Shown: positions 7,162 to 14,923, numbered from the stretch's first letter. The stretch: 36,548 bases of DNA from Sporolactobacillus terrae DSM 11697 (GCF_000648615.1 NZ_JFZC01000028.1:1-36548), one strand, 5' to 3'. Numbers and translations are program-made. Notes: generated by a model from the sequence alone, not told the origin.

Positions 7162-8229
7162 TTAATCAACGTTGACCAGCTTGTCCATTGGAAAGAAAAG
7201 ATGAATCGTGGTTCCAACCGCAAGTGGCTCGGTTTCGCTGCCGCAATTGACGTGGAAAACGCCGAGCGGGGTGAGCACCTTGTACTGGTAGGCTTTTCCC
7301 AAGAACGTACTCAGCTGGATTTGTCCGGTCAAGAAATTCTCGCCAGCTGTCTTGGCATCCGCAGGGGCACACAGTTCGATATCATCCGGACGGATCGCCA
7401 ATTTAAGTGAGGTTTCCGACTGCACGTCGGCATTTGGCGTTGTACGAAATTGTCCATGCGCTGTGGAAAAAACAACGTCATTGCCGTCGTTGGCGCGTTT
7501 GCTACAGGTAATGAAATTTTTAAAACCGATAAATTGGGCGACAAATTCGCTTTTCGGATAGCGATAGATTTTTTTCGGCTGGTCGATCTGTTCAATCATT
7601 CCATGATTTAAGATCGCGACTTTATCGGAAATTGAGAAGCATTCTTCCTGATCATGAGAGACATAAATGGCGGTAATTCCCAGTTCTTGCTGAATGCGAC
7701 GAATTTCTTCGCGCATCGTCACACGCAAGTTTGCATCGAGGTTGCTTAACGGCTCGTCAAAGAGCAGAAGATCCGGTTCGATAACCAGTGCGCGGGCGAT
7801 CGCTACCCGTTGTCGTTGTCCTCCTGATAATTCAGCGGGAAAACGTTTCTCGAAACCCGTTAGATTGACGACTTGAAGGATGGCTTTTATTTTCTTTTCA
7901 ATCGTTTTTTTGTCCATTTTGCGCAGACGAAGACCAAACGCGATATTATCAAAAACTGTTAGATGCGGGAATAAGGCATAGTTTTGAAAGACGAAGCCGA
8001 AATGGCGTTTGTTGATCGGCAGGCGTGTGTAGTCTTTTGCGTTAAATAGAAACTGTCCTGTTTTTGCTTGCAAAAAGCCGGCAATCAGGCGCAATGTCGT
8101 GGTTTTTCCGCAGCCGCTCGGACCTAAGAGCGACAGAAGCTCGCCCTTTTCCACCGTTAAATTGAGATCTTTTAAAATCGTATTTGGACCGTAAGCGACG
8201 GATACATCATTTAGAGAAAGAAGTGACAT
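7162..8229 (-). CDS. Pot/CUT-type ABC transporter ATP-binding protein
   Basis: The 355-aa ATPase of the purine-operon importer. Motifs: Walker A GPSGCGKTT (about 36-44), Q-loop FQNYALFPHLTV, signature [15 protein letters not shown], Walker B LLLFDEPLSNLD, switch His in VSHDQEE, then a C-terminal TOBE-type beta domain (LAIRPDDIEL). By sequence it would be named PotA (spermidine/putrescine), but the operon partners and the riboswitch argue for a purine-related cargo. ATG 8229 follows GGGAGG. It is 13 bases after the second permease gene and 14 before ade. Confidence 0.88.
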   Translation of the reverse strand: MSLLSLNDVSVAYGPNTILKDLNLTVEKGELLSLLGPSGCGKTTTLRLIAGFLQAKTGQFLFNAKDYTRLPINKRHFGFVFQNYALFPHLTVFDNIAFGLRLRKMDKKTIEKKIKAILQVVNLTGFEKRFPAELSGGQRQRVAIARALVIEPDLLLFDEPLSNLDANLRVTMREEIRRIQQELGITAIYVSHDQEECFSISDKVAILNHGMIEQIDQPKKIYRYPKSEFVAQFIGFKNFITCSKRANDGNDVVFSTAHGQFRTTPNADVQSETSLKLAIRPDDIELCAPADAKTAGENFLTGQIQLSTFLGKAYQYKVLTPLGVFHVNCGSETEPLAVGTTIHLFFPMDKLVNVD

Positions 8230-8242
8230 CAGTATGCCTCCC

Positions 8243-9031
8243 TTAGTTTTTCGTGAAGTAGGATAAGCCCATTAATCGTTCGATTACATACATTAATGCA
8301 GCGGTCAGCAGCATCATCAGTACGGAAATGGCTGCGATGGTCGGATCAAAATAGTTCTGCACATATTGCAGCATCTGGATCGGCAGCGTACTGACACCGG
8401 GTCCGGTCATGAAAATTGAGATGTCGACGTTATTAAAGGATTCCAAGAATGCCAGCACCACAGCAGCGATTAATCCGGAGCGAATGTTGGGCAGGACAAC
8501 TTTGAAAAAAGTGGCAAACCTGCTTGCGCCAAGACTGATTGCTGCTTCCTCGATTGAAAAATCAAAATTTGCTAAGCTTGATGCGATGACACGAATGATA
8601 AACGGCAGCATGATGATGGCGTGCCCAATTAATAGACCGGTGTAAATGGAAAACTGGTAGGCAACAATCACGTATTTGAGCAGAGCAAATCCCAGTACAA
8701 TGCCGGGAATCAGCAAAGGCGAGATGAAGAGCGAATTTAAAAATTTCTTACCCCAGAATGGATAGCGGCTGAGTGCGTACGCTGCTGGCAGCCCAACCAA
8801 TAATGCAATTAAATTGCCGATAATCGAAACAATCATTGATGTTTTAAAGGTTGAGAGAAACCCTTCAGTCTCGAAAATATGCCGGTACCAGTGAAACGAC
8901 CAGCTTTTCGGCGGGAAGCTAAGGTAGCTGTCTGCACCGAATGAGGTCACAATAATAATCGCCAGCGGACCGAGCAGAAAAATGAATGTGAGAATGGTAA
9001 ACAGAGCAAGAACGGGATTGTGTTGCTTCAT
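8243..9031 (-). CDS. ABC transporter permease, PotC-like
   Basis: A 262-aa inner-membrane permease with six hydrophobic segments. The cytoplasmic coupling motif appears as EEAAISLGASRFATFFKVVL, matching the EAAxxxGAS pattern that docks on the ATPase. It resembles the second permease of Pot-type importers, with the characteristic LLGPLAIIIVTSF start. Six bases separate it from the first permease gene. ATG 9031 lies just after GGGGGTAACGGTCG on the minus strand. Confidence 0.87.
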   Translation of the reverse strand: MKQHNPVLALFTILTFIFLLGPLAIIIVTSFGADSYLSFPPKSWSFHWYRHIFETEGFLSTFKTSMIVSIIGNLIALLVGLPAAYALSRYPFWGKKFLNSLFISPLLIPGIVLGFALLKYVIVAYQFSIYTGLLIGHAIIMLPFIIRVIASSLANFDFSIEEAAISLGASRFATFFKVVLPNIRSGLIAAVVLAFLESFNNVDISIFMTGPGVSTLPIQMLQYVQNYFDPTIAAISVLMMLLTAALMYVIERLMGLSYFTKN

Positions 9032-9037
9032 CGACCG

Positions 9038-9859
9038 TTACCCCCTTGAATTTAATTTGTTGGCAGCCAAATTCATCAGCCCAACAATGGTAAAGGTGAC
9101 AGCTACCATGATCGTTGCGACACTGGAAGCAGTATGCCAGTCATTTAAGGTCATTGCATTCTGATAGAGATAGACAGAGATGACTTGTTCTTTGCCTCCT
9201 AAAAGTGCTGGCGTGGTATAAGCAGTCAGACTGCCAACGAACACCAAGATGCTGCCAATAATCAGCCCGGGCACGCATAGTGGAAAAATAATTTTGCGAA
9301 ATGCGACGAAACGGGAAGCACCCAGACTTTCCGCGGCTTGTACCAAATCATCACTGATGTTCTCCATCACACCGACCAAAGAAATGATCATTAATGGTAA
9401 AAACAAATGAACCAAGCCAATAATCATCGACGTCGGCGTGTATAAAAGGTTGAGCGGCTCCTTGATTAGGTGCAGATTCAGAAGCAGTTCATTCAGAAGG
9501 CCTTTTTTGCCTAAAATGATCATCCAGCTGAATGATCGGACAATTGCACTCGTCAATAATGGAAAGACCGACAGTCCGATTAAGACGGATTTGATTCGAC
9601 CATGCAGTTTCGCGATATAGTAAGCAACAGGCAAGCTGATTACGATACACAGCAGTGTGGTAAGGAGGCTTACTTTCAGCGTGTTGATCAGAATTTGAAT
9701 GAAATACTTATTTTTAAAGAATTCCATGTATCCATTAAAGGAGATCTGCCCTTGATCGCTAAACGTCGAACGGATAATCAAAACAATAGGGATAATCATA
9801 AACAAAAAGAGAAAAACAAGACCGGGCAGTAAAAATAAAAAAGCTTTATTTTTCTTCAT
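9038..9859 (-). CDS. ABC transporter permease, PotB-like
   Basis: A 273-aa permease with six membrane segments (first FLFLLPGLVFLFLFMIIPIV). The coupling loop is VQAAESLGASRFVAFRKIIF. It pairs with the PotC-like permease to form the channel. Its start overlaps the end of the nucleoside hydrolase gene by 14 bases, which indicates one tightly coupled transcript. Confidence 0.87.
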   Translation of the reverse strand: MKKNKAFLFLLPGLVFLFLFMIIPIVLIIRSTFSDQGQISFNGYMEFFKNKYFIQILINTLKVSLLTTLLCIVISLPVAYYIAKLHGRIKSVLIGLSVFPLLTSAIVRSFSWMIILGKKGLLNELLLNLHLIKEPLNLLYTPTSMIIGLVHLFLPLMIISLVGVMENISDDLVQAAESLGASRFVAFRKIIFPLCVPGLIIGSILVFVGSLTAYTTPALLGGKEQVISVYLYQNAMTLNDWHTASSVATIMVAVTFTIVGLMNLAANKLNSRG

Positions 9860-10796
9860 GAAACGATTCTCCTTTTAAGGTTTGCACGAAAAGATTTAAA
9901 AAGCGTTCACTCTGAACCGCGGTACAGACATGAATCGTTGCTGCCTTGCCCCAGCGATTCTGAAAGTCGCAAATCGTCTGTCCGTCACATAAATCACTGT
10001 TTGTTTCAACATCCACATAGTATGCCTGCTTCTGGAGGAGTGACGGATCAAGGGCAGCACCGACAGCGAGCGGGTCATGCAAGGCACAGGCGCGCACGCC
10101 GGTACGCCTTTCCGACACCGCAAGATATTGTGCGGTTGCCTGCCGAACGAATGCTCCAAAAGGAGAGGAATCCAGCTTCAGAAGATGCTTTTCGTTTAAA
10201 CGGACTTGCCGAGTGACATCCAGTCCAACAAGCGTAATCGGGAGACCGGAGTGAAAGACAATTTTTGCTGCTTCCGGATCGACATACATGTTGAACTCGG
10301 CAACGGGCGTGATGTTTCCATAACCCTGTACAACGCCGCCCATGATGACCGTTTCTTTAACTAGAGCGGCGATCTCCGGTTTTCTCGTCAGTGCTCGAGC
10401 AAGATTGGTCAGTGGAGCAGTCATGATTAGCGTCAGCTCATGAGGATTTTCCTCGATTTTCTGAATAAGAAAATCGATTGCATCTTCTCCTTCAGAAAGC
10501 CGTACCGGTTGATTGGCGAGCGCCCCACCTAATCCGTCCTTTCCATGGACGCGATGCTCATAAACCGGGGTGCGGTTCAATGGTTTCTCAGATCCTTTGC
10601 GTACCGGAATGGACGGTTCAGGATTCATCCATTGAATGACTTTGTTGGTGTTGAGAAAAGCCTGATCAAGTGAGACATTGCCTGAGGTCACGGTAATGCC
10701 GAGAATATCAAAGGCATGGGATTGTACGGCTAAGATGAGCGCAAGTGCATCATCAACTCCGGTATCTACATCTAATAGAACCTTTTTCTTTGTCAT
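9846..10796 (-). CDS. Nucleoside hydrolase, IunH family
   Basis: Hydrolyses ribonucleosides to base plus ribose. The 316-aa protein begins MTKKKVLLDVDTGVDDALAL: the DxDxGxDD motif binds the catalytic Ca2+ and ribose. MGGVVQGYGNITPVAEFN carries the usual second-shell residues, and CALHDPLAVG provides the His/Asp pair near the C-terminus. ATG 10796 follows AGGAGGG; the open frame upstream runs through a hairpin and is not coding. Being in an operon with adenine deaminase and a transporter suggests purine nucleosides as physiological substrates, but the family also includes pyrimidine and mixed-specificity enzymes. Confidence 0.9.
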   Translation of the reverse strand: MTKKKVLLDVDTGVDDALALILAVQSHAFDILGITVTSGNVSLDQAFLNTNKVIQWMNPEPSIPVRKGSEKPLNRTPVYEHRVHGKDGLGGALANQPVRLSEGEDAIDFLIQKIEENPHELTLIMTAPLTNLARALTRKPEIAALVKETVIMGGVVQGYGNITPVAEFNMYVDPEAAKIVFHSGLPITLVGLDVTRQVRLNEKHLLKLDSSPFGAFVRQATAQYLAVSERRTGVRACALHDPLAVGAALDPSLLQKQAYYVDVETNSDLCDGQTICDFQNRWGKAATIHVCTAVQSERFLNLFVQTLKGESFHEEK

Positions 10797-10821
10797 TGGC
10801 TTAACCCTCCTGATGGCCGAG

Positions 10822-10866
10822 AAAATCAAATGGGTGAGCCAGATTCTGGATCACCCATTTGATTTT
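10822..10866 (-). terminator. Intercistronic hairpin, likely partial terminator
   Basis: A perfect 16-bp stem (AAAATCAAATGGGTGA, 10822-10837, with its complement at 10851-10866) plus an inner CCAG/CTGG. Its 3' arm ends TTTGATTTTC on the minus strand. It sits between the binding-protein gene and the nucleoside hydrolase gene. Such hairpins usually give more binding protein than downstream products, by partial termination or by protecting the upstream mRNA. Confidence 0.65.
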
Positions 10867-10907
10867 TCAGGCAAGAAATCGTTTGTTCTCAAGTGGCGGA
10901 CAATCAA

Positions 10908-11948
10908 TTAGTGAATTTCTTGATTCCAGCGATTGGTCCAAGATTTCAGATTTTTATTAACGAATGCCATGTCCATTTTTTTCAATGACTGAATTGCATC
11001 AGATCCATAAGTAAGTCCGGAAGCTTGTGCATTGGTTAACTTAACCGTCTGATTCGTTGGCGAGTCAATTTTCGCTTTGGCAGATCGCTCTTGGGCTTCT
11101 TTACTGATGACCCAGTTCATGAATTTTTCCGCGAGTGCTTTGTGTTTTGTACCTTTGACGAGGTTAACCGTGTTTTGAATTGCATAGGCGCCTTCTGAAG
11201 GGACAACGAATTTCGCAGCAGGTTCTGCTTTTTTTATATCGCCAAAATACATTTCCATCATTGGTCCGGCGGCCGCTTCACCTTGTGAAAACATATTTAC
11301 GAATTCAGAGGTTTGGTTGTAATATTTAACGACCTTTTTATTCAGTTCGTTTAAGTTGTTAAAGGCATGATCCTCATTAAAAGTATTACCGGAATGACTT
11401 GAAGCGATGTCAACAAGCATTGGCCCGGATGTTGACGTAATATTTGGCAGTGTCAATTTTCCTTTTAATTCAGGTTTCCACAGATCTTTCCAAGAATTAA
11501 TCGGTGTTTTCACTGATTTCGTGTTATAGACGATACCAAGTCGTGAAATCGTATAAGCCGGACCATAGGATTTGCCAAGCGGTGCTTGAGCGATCGGGTA
11601 CAGTTCTTTAAGATGGGTTAGCTTGCTTGAACCAATTTTTTCAAAAAGGCCTTCATCAATCGCTTGCTGAGCAAAGTAGTCCGACAGATACATAATATCT
11701 ACCTTCGAGTTGCCTTGACGAATTTTATTCAGCCGATCCGCATTGTTTCCGGATTCTACAACAATTTTGACATGGTTCTCTTTTTCGAATGGCGCATAAA
11801 TTTCTTTGTTGAAGAAATCTTGATCAAAACCCCAAGTCGAAACGACGAGTTCCGTGGGCCCTTTGCCGGATTTGTTTGATGAACTGCATCCTGATAAGGC
11901 GAGCATGGCAACGAGTACTGCAGAGACAATGACACTGAGTTTTTTCAT
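10908..11948 (-). CDS. Extracellular solute-binding lipoprotein, PotD-like
   Basis: A 346-aa lipoprotein that captures substrate outside the cell for the permeases downstream. The signal sequence MKKLSVIVSAVLVAMLALSG ends in lipobox LSGC (lipid anchor C21), then a Ser-rich linker. The mature part starts LVVSTWGFDQDFF and has the two-lobe pattern of the Pot/Fe3+ binding-protein cluster (VDIMYLSDYFAQQAIDEGLF, YTISRLGIVYN). ATG 11948 follows GGGGGAAG. It is first in the operon, about 94 bases after the riboswitch terminator. Polyamines would be the default prediction; context favours a purine compound. Confidence 0.88.
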   Translation of the reverse strand: MKKLSVIVSAVLVAMLALSGCSSSNKSGKGPTELVVSTWGFDQDFFNKEIYAPFEKENHVKIVVESGNNADRLNKIRQGNSKVDIMYLSDYFAQQAIDEGLFEKIGSSKLTHLKELYPIAQAPLGKSYGPAYTISRLGIVYNTKSVKTPINSWKDLWKPELKGKLTLPNITSTSGPMLVDIASSHSGNTFNEDHAFNNLNELNKKVVKYYNQTSEFVNMFSQGEAAAGPMMEMYFGDIKKAEPAAKFVVPSEGAYAIQNTVNLVKGTKHKALAEKFMNWVISKEAQERSAKAKIDSPTNQTVKLTNAQASGLTYGSDAIQSLKKMDMAFVNKNLKSWTNRWNQEIH

Positions 11949-12041
11949 GAGTATTTTCTTCCCCCAATAGCGGATGGTTTATATAAAATGAATAGTACCG
12001 GTGGTTAGCGTTTGGATTGAGCCGTGCCAATCCAATACAAC

Positions 12042-12076
12042 AAAAAAATCTGAACCCCGAAATTCCGGTTGTTCAG
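12042..12076 (-). terminator. Riboswitch-controlled terminator
   Basis: Minus strand CTGAAC.ACC pairs with GG.GTTCAG, followed by seven T residues (12048-12042). CATAGTC directly before and overlapping the stem (12082-12076) is complementary to GACTATG at the 3' side of the aptamer P1 helix, so P1 formation and antitermination exclude each other. This is the layout of an OFF switch. Confidence 0.85.
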
Positions 12077-12131
12077 ACTATGAGAGGGGAGCCTTAAGAA
12101 CCCTAGTCGAGGATTCTTGAACTCCTTTTTC

Positions 12132-12199
12132 TTCATAGTCCGATGTTTGCAGTGGTATCGGGTAGAGACGCCCGGACCGTATTACCGGGCATATATGAA
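12132..12199 (-). promoter_or_regulatory. Purine riboswitch aptamer, guanine type
   Basis: Minus strand: P1 TTCATA/TATGAA, P2 GCCCGG/CCGGGC, the conserved junction GTCTCTACC, P3 CGAT/ATCG region, then GGACTATG. The base that sets specificity (position 74 of the xpt riboswitch) is C here, at 12138, which pairs with guanine or hypoxanthine; adenine riboswitches have U. The class is certain from the junction sequence, the ligand type from the single base. It controls the transporter, nucleoside hydrolase and adenine deaminase genes. Confidence 0.93.
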
Positions 12200-12213
12200 T
12201 AGCTATTCAGTTG

Positions 12214-12270
12214 TAAAAAAACAAAGAGACTCCCGGTTAGAAATGAAGCATTTCCAACCAAGAGCCCTTT
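12214..12270 (-). terminator. Terminator-like hairpin just upstream of the purine aptamer
   Basis: Minus strand GGTTGGAAATG (12259-12249) pairs with CATTTCTAACC (12245-12235, one G-U), the stem can extend outwards, and TTTGTTTTTTT follows to 12214. Only about 15 bases separate it from the aptamer, leaving no room for a promoter. It may end the upstream DUF2294-like transcript or be part of the regulated leader. Confidence 0.6.
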
Positions 12271-12362
12271 CTCGTAAACAAAAAACAGCCACTTGACAGA
12301 TCAATAATGTGGGACCTGCAATTAAGAATCAATCAAAAATGCGGGAACCCGGCTATTTGATT

Positions 12363-12725
12363 TTAATCGGATGTAATCACGTTAGTGATTGTCCAAGGGG
12401 TTGACGGATCGTAATCCCGTAGAACCGTTTCGACCGATAAACCCAGTTCAATCTCTAAACGTTCTCTAAGTCGCTTTTTAAAAATCCGCGACATTTGTGC
12501 ATCGACTTCTTGCTGCAAAGAGGGAACTTCCTGCTCCAAAATCCGAGAGCGGGGAGAGCGCCGATGCTTCGAGCGGAAAACGATCAAGTCCTCCAGAATT
12601 TCAACCCGAAGCAGTACCGCACCCATTCCGAATAATTCTTTTGAAATCTGATTGTAGATTCGAGATAGGTTTTTCTTCAAGTCGCTCGAGTCATTTGAAA
12701 TGGTGATCACCTTACAATCAAGCAT
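12363..12725 (-). CDS. DUF2294-like protein
   Basis: A soluble protein of about 120 aa. The frame is open for 39 codons further upstream, but a good promoter lies inside that part, and ATG 12725 gives the usual length of DUF2294 proteins. The pattern IYNQISKELFGMGAVLLRV, then VEILEDLIVFR, and the C-terminal ELGLSVETVLRDYD fit that family, whose function is unknown (some members are linked to Na+ or stress in annotation, without firm evidence). No clear ribosome binding site precedes ATG 12725, so the start is uncertain; a GTG four codons later is an alternative. A short CGGG/CCCG stem with T residues at 12333-12353 might end it. Confidence 0.55.
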   Translation of the reverse strand: MLDCKVITISNDSSDLKKNLSRIYNQISKELFGMGAVLLRVEILEDLIVFRSKHRRSPRSRILEQEVPSLQQEVDAQMSRIFKKRLRERLEIELGLSVETVLRDYDPSTPWTITNVITSD

Positions 12726-12743
12726 ACTATTGGGTACTCGGTT

Positions 12744-12773
12744 ATTATAAAATAGAATGTTCCGGTTATGCAA
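12744..12773 (-). promoter_or_regulatory. Sigma-A promoter of the DUF2294-like gene
   Basis: Minus strand TTGCAT, 18 bases, TATAAT. It would start transcription about 10 bases before ATG 12725. Confidence 0.65.
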
Positions 12774-12992
12774 GTATCTTTTTGGAAAAAGACGAATAAT
12801 AGATGGAAGATAATTAGATACGTTCGGACTTTGAATGCGCAATTAAGCAGTAGTCATCAGAAATTGGGAGTATAAGTCCCTATTTCAATGAAAAAGGCAT
12901 AGCCATGGTCTTAGCAGACGTTATGTACTTTGCGTAAAACGTATGGACTTGAAAATGACAACGATACAGAGAATCATCGGAAAGTACGTAAA

Positions 12993-13429
12993 TCATTCGC
13001 TCTCATCAATGGTAAACCGGACCACTTGATTGTTTTTTGTTGGCGTGATGTATTTTCGGATTGGAAGATCTTGCTTAGTTTCGGCAGGTGCATGGTGATT
13101 CGCGGTTTCTTTGTGTTTCTTTTTCATGGCTTGGATCGGATTGTTGACGGAAGCTGACAGATCGATCCGATACTCAGATTCTTTGTCTAGAAGAAAGGAT
13201 GCCGTTGTCTTTTTTATCCAATTGATCCGATAATACATGAGCGTGTTGGGATCTGGATGCGTTTTGTTGATACTGATTCCGAAGTAGTGAAAACGTCCGG
13301 TATGATCTTCAATGTGAATCATTACGTTCACTTTTTTTACTTGAAGCGGCAAGTCTTTTGTTGGATGAGCCTGCGTACATCCTAATAAAAGAATGACTAG
13401 CCCGATAAACAGCAAGCAGATTTCTTCAT
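12993..13429 (-). pseudogene. Secreted lipoprotein gene with a one-base frameshift in its signal peptide
   Basis: ATG 13429 has a good site (GAGGTGGG) and begins MKKSACCLSG before a stop. The -1-base-shifted frame instead reads ICLLFIGLVILLLGC, a lipoprotein signal with lipobox LLGC, then TQAHPTKDLPLQV and about 120 further residues to 12993. Adding one A to the run at 13421-13423 joins both into MKKICLLFIGLVILLLGC, a textbook signal peptide. So the gene is either freshly broken, misread by one base, or expressed by slippage. The mature part has no domain I recognise (it includes IEDHTGRFHYFGISINKT and a charged C-terminal tail). Confidence 0.6.
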
Positions 13430-13452
13430 GTTTTTCCCACCTCGCTCTTTGT

Positions 13453-13481
13453 ATTATAATAATCTTTAGAAAGATCGGAAA
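13453..13481 (-). promoter_or_regulatory. Promoter of the lipoprotein gene
   Basis: Minus strand TATAAT at 13458-13453 with a weak -35 TTTCCG 17 bases upstream. The IS605-type right end lies 13 bases further upstream. Confidence 0.45.
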
Positions 13482-13493
13482 GATGTGACCTTT

Positions 13494-13640
13494 GTGAACT
13501 ACATCGGTACTAAAGTACCGAGCTTCTGGGAACACTGCTTACTTACTCCTGATCTTTCAATCAGGAGCAGAGGTTACAGTTCTTTTACCAAGGCTTATAC
13601 CAAGCCCATTGTTTAAGATGTTTTTCGCTGCGTTTATGTC
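13494..13640 (-). ncRNA. Predicted omega RNA (reRNA) of TnpB
   Basis: TnpB guide RNAs come from the 3' end of tnpB plus the right end of the element. Here the minus strand shows a CTCCTGAT/ATCAGGAG hairpin over the tnpB stop codon (13567-13546), GAAGCT, a CGGTACT/AGTACCG hairpin (13520-13505) and the terminal GTAGTTCAC ending at 13494. The guide would be the next bases outside, beginning AAAGGTCACATCTTTC. The 5' boundary inside tnpB is a guess. Confidence 0.6.
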
Positions 13641-14750
13641 GCGGTCATGATGTGTTTGGCACGAAGGACACGTCCATTCCCGGATGTCTAACGTGTGTTT
13701 CCCATCATCATGCCCACAATGAGAACAGATTTGTGAGGTCTTGTGGGGATTAACGACAATAAGCTGCTTCCCATACCAAGCACTTTTGTACTCAAGCATC
13801 CGGCGCAGTTCCCGCCAGGCTTGGTTTGCGATTGCCCGTGCCAACTTGTGATTGTGCAGCATATTTTGGGTTTTTAAATTTTCAATAACGAGCAGATCAT
13901 ACTTTTTAACCAGTTGCGTCGTAATCTGATGCAGATAATTCTGGCGTTGATTGGCGATTTTTTCATGATAGTTGGCTACCATTAACTTAGCTTTTTGAAC
14001 GTTTTTAAAGTCGGAAAACTGCCTTGGATGGAGCACGTGATTGCGGTTGTCCCAGGCCATTTCTTTTTTCGCTCGTAAGCTGCGTCTTGCGAATCGTTTT
14101 TCCCAATAACGCTTTTTTGGGGCGAGCTTTTTATCAAACCGAATACTGGGGAATCTAATGCCATCCGAACCGATGAGCAAATCACTGACGCCCATATCTA
14201 AGCCGATTTGCTTATTTGTTTTCTCAAATGCTTGGTTTTCGCATTCGACGAGTAAGACGGCGTAGTATTTACCGGTAAACGATTGTTTGATCGTCACTGA
14301 TTTAATGGTATCGGGGATGGATATTCCTGTTTTAAGACGCATCACGCCTAGTTTGGGGCATTTTAGGTAATGAGGTGCGACCTGCCTTATGTTCTGATTG
14401 ACGCATTTCGATTGATAGGATTGCTTTAAAAACTTCTTTGACTTGAACTTTGGGAACCCGCGCTTCTCTTTAAAGAATTTTTTATAGGCTTCAATTAAAT
14501 CATGATTGGTGGCCTGAAGGCTTGTACTTTCTGCTTCTTTTAACCAGGGGAATTCGTTCTTCAATGCAGGAAGCAACAGATTTAAGGCATAGGCATTTAA
14601 AAATGGGGCTTGTGGGTTGTTTTTATAGCGCTCGATCAGCATGTTCAGCATTTGATTCCAAACAAAGCGGTTATAACCAAAGTTTAAGTGCATCATTAAT
14701 TTCTGTTTTTCGTTTGGGTAGATGCGTACTTTAAGTCCTTTTAAGGTCAT
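13557..14750 (-). CDS. tnpB: RNA-guided endonuclease TnpB (IS605 OrfB)
   Basis: A 397-aa protein of normal TnpB length, ancestor-type of Cas12. The RuvC residues are all present: D185 in IGLDMGV, E290 in VIENLK, D371 in DRDINAA. The zinc finger CSHC...CPSC (C342, C345, C361, C364) lies between RuvC II and III. The N-terminal domain (KVRIYPNEKQKLMM, FGYNRFVWNQML) is intact. ATG 14750 follows AGAGGTG; the six codons before it are not needed. The protein should cut DNA matching its guide next to a short TAM and thereby help keep the element. With all catalytic residues conserved it is likely active. Confidence 0.92.
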   Translation of the reverse strand: MTLKGLKVRIYPNEKQKLMMHLNFGYNRFVWNQMLNMLIERYKNNPQAPFLNAYALNLLLPALKNEFPWLKEAESTSLQATNHDLIEAYKKFFKEKRGFPKFKSKKFLKQSYQSKCVNQNIRQVAPHYLKCPKLGVMRLKTGISIPDTIKSVTIKQSFTGKYYAVLLVECENQAFEKTNKQIGLDMGVSDLLIGSDGIRFPSIRFDKKLAPKKRYWEKRFARRSLRAKKEMAWDNRNHVLHPRQFSDFKNVQKAKLMVANYHEKIANQRQNYLHQITTQLVKKYDLLVIENLKTQNMLHNHKLARAIANQAWRELRRMLEYKSAWYGKQLIVVNPHKTSQICSHCGHDDGKHTLDIREWTCPSCQTHHDRDINAAKNILNNGLGISLGKRTVTSAPD

Positions 14751-14774
14751 GGATTCACCTCTTTTCACGACTTA

Positions 14775-14804
14775 ATTATAGCACGTACGTTCGTTTTTTA
14801 ACAA
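14775..14804 (-). promoter_or_regulatory. Promoter of tnpB
   Basis: Minus strand TTGTTA, 18 bases, TATAAT. The spacer contains the palindrome ACGTACGT, a common trait of left ends in this element group. Confidence 0.65.
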
Positions 14805-14832
14805 CGATTTAAACGGTTACCAAACAAAGAAC

Positions 14833-14894
14833 GGAGACCCTAGACGCCGATTCACCTAGGTAATGAATTGCCGAGTTTTCTCAGGCTGGTCTCC
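14833..14894 (+). other. Three-way-junction RNA candidate
   Basis: GGAGACC (14833-14839) pairs with GGTCTCC (14888-14894). Inside, CCTAG pairs with CTAGG and GCCGAG TTTT CTC.GGC forms a second hairpin. It lies between the IS element and the gene at 14994. I cannot match it to a riboswitch class. It could also be a left-end DNA structure of the IS element. Confidence 0.45.
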
Positions 14895-14923
14895 TCTATA
14901 AAGTGTCGGCTGGGGTTTCGCTC

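Larger units (their letters stand above)
13494..14810 (-). mobile_element. IS200/IS605-superfamily element, TnpB-only (IS1341-like)
   Basis: The element carries tnpB but no Y1 transposase (TnpA) in or next to it, so it needs TnpA in trans. The right end TAGTTCAC at 13494 is typical. The left end is not certain: it is upstream of the tnpB promoter (14804), perhaps near GTTTAAAT at 14806-14814, or as far out as CTTTAT at 14896-14902. Confidence 0.65.

Noticed and set aside
7162-11948. Plain spermidine/putrescine transporter
   Set aside because: The family resemblance is real, but the guanine-type riboswitch, nucleoside hydrolase and adenine deaminase in the same operon make a purine cargo more likely; recorded as an open point rather than a name.
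12930-13157. Plus-strand frame of 75 codons
   Set aside because: It is antisense to the lipoprotein gene and has no recognisable domain or ribosome binding site.
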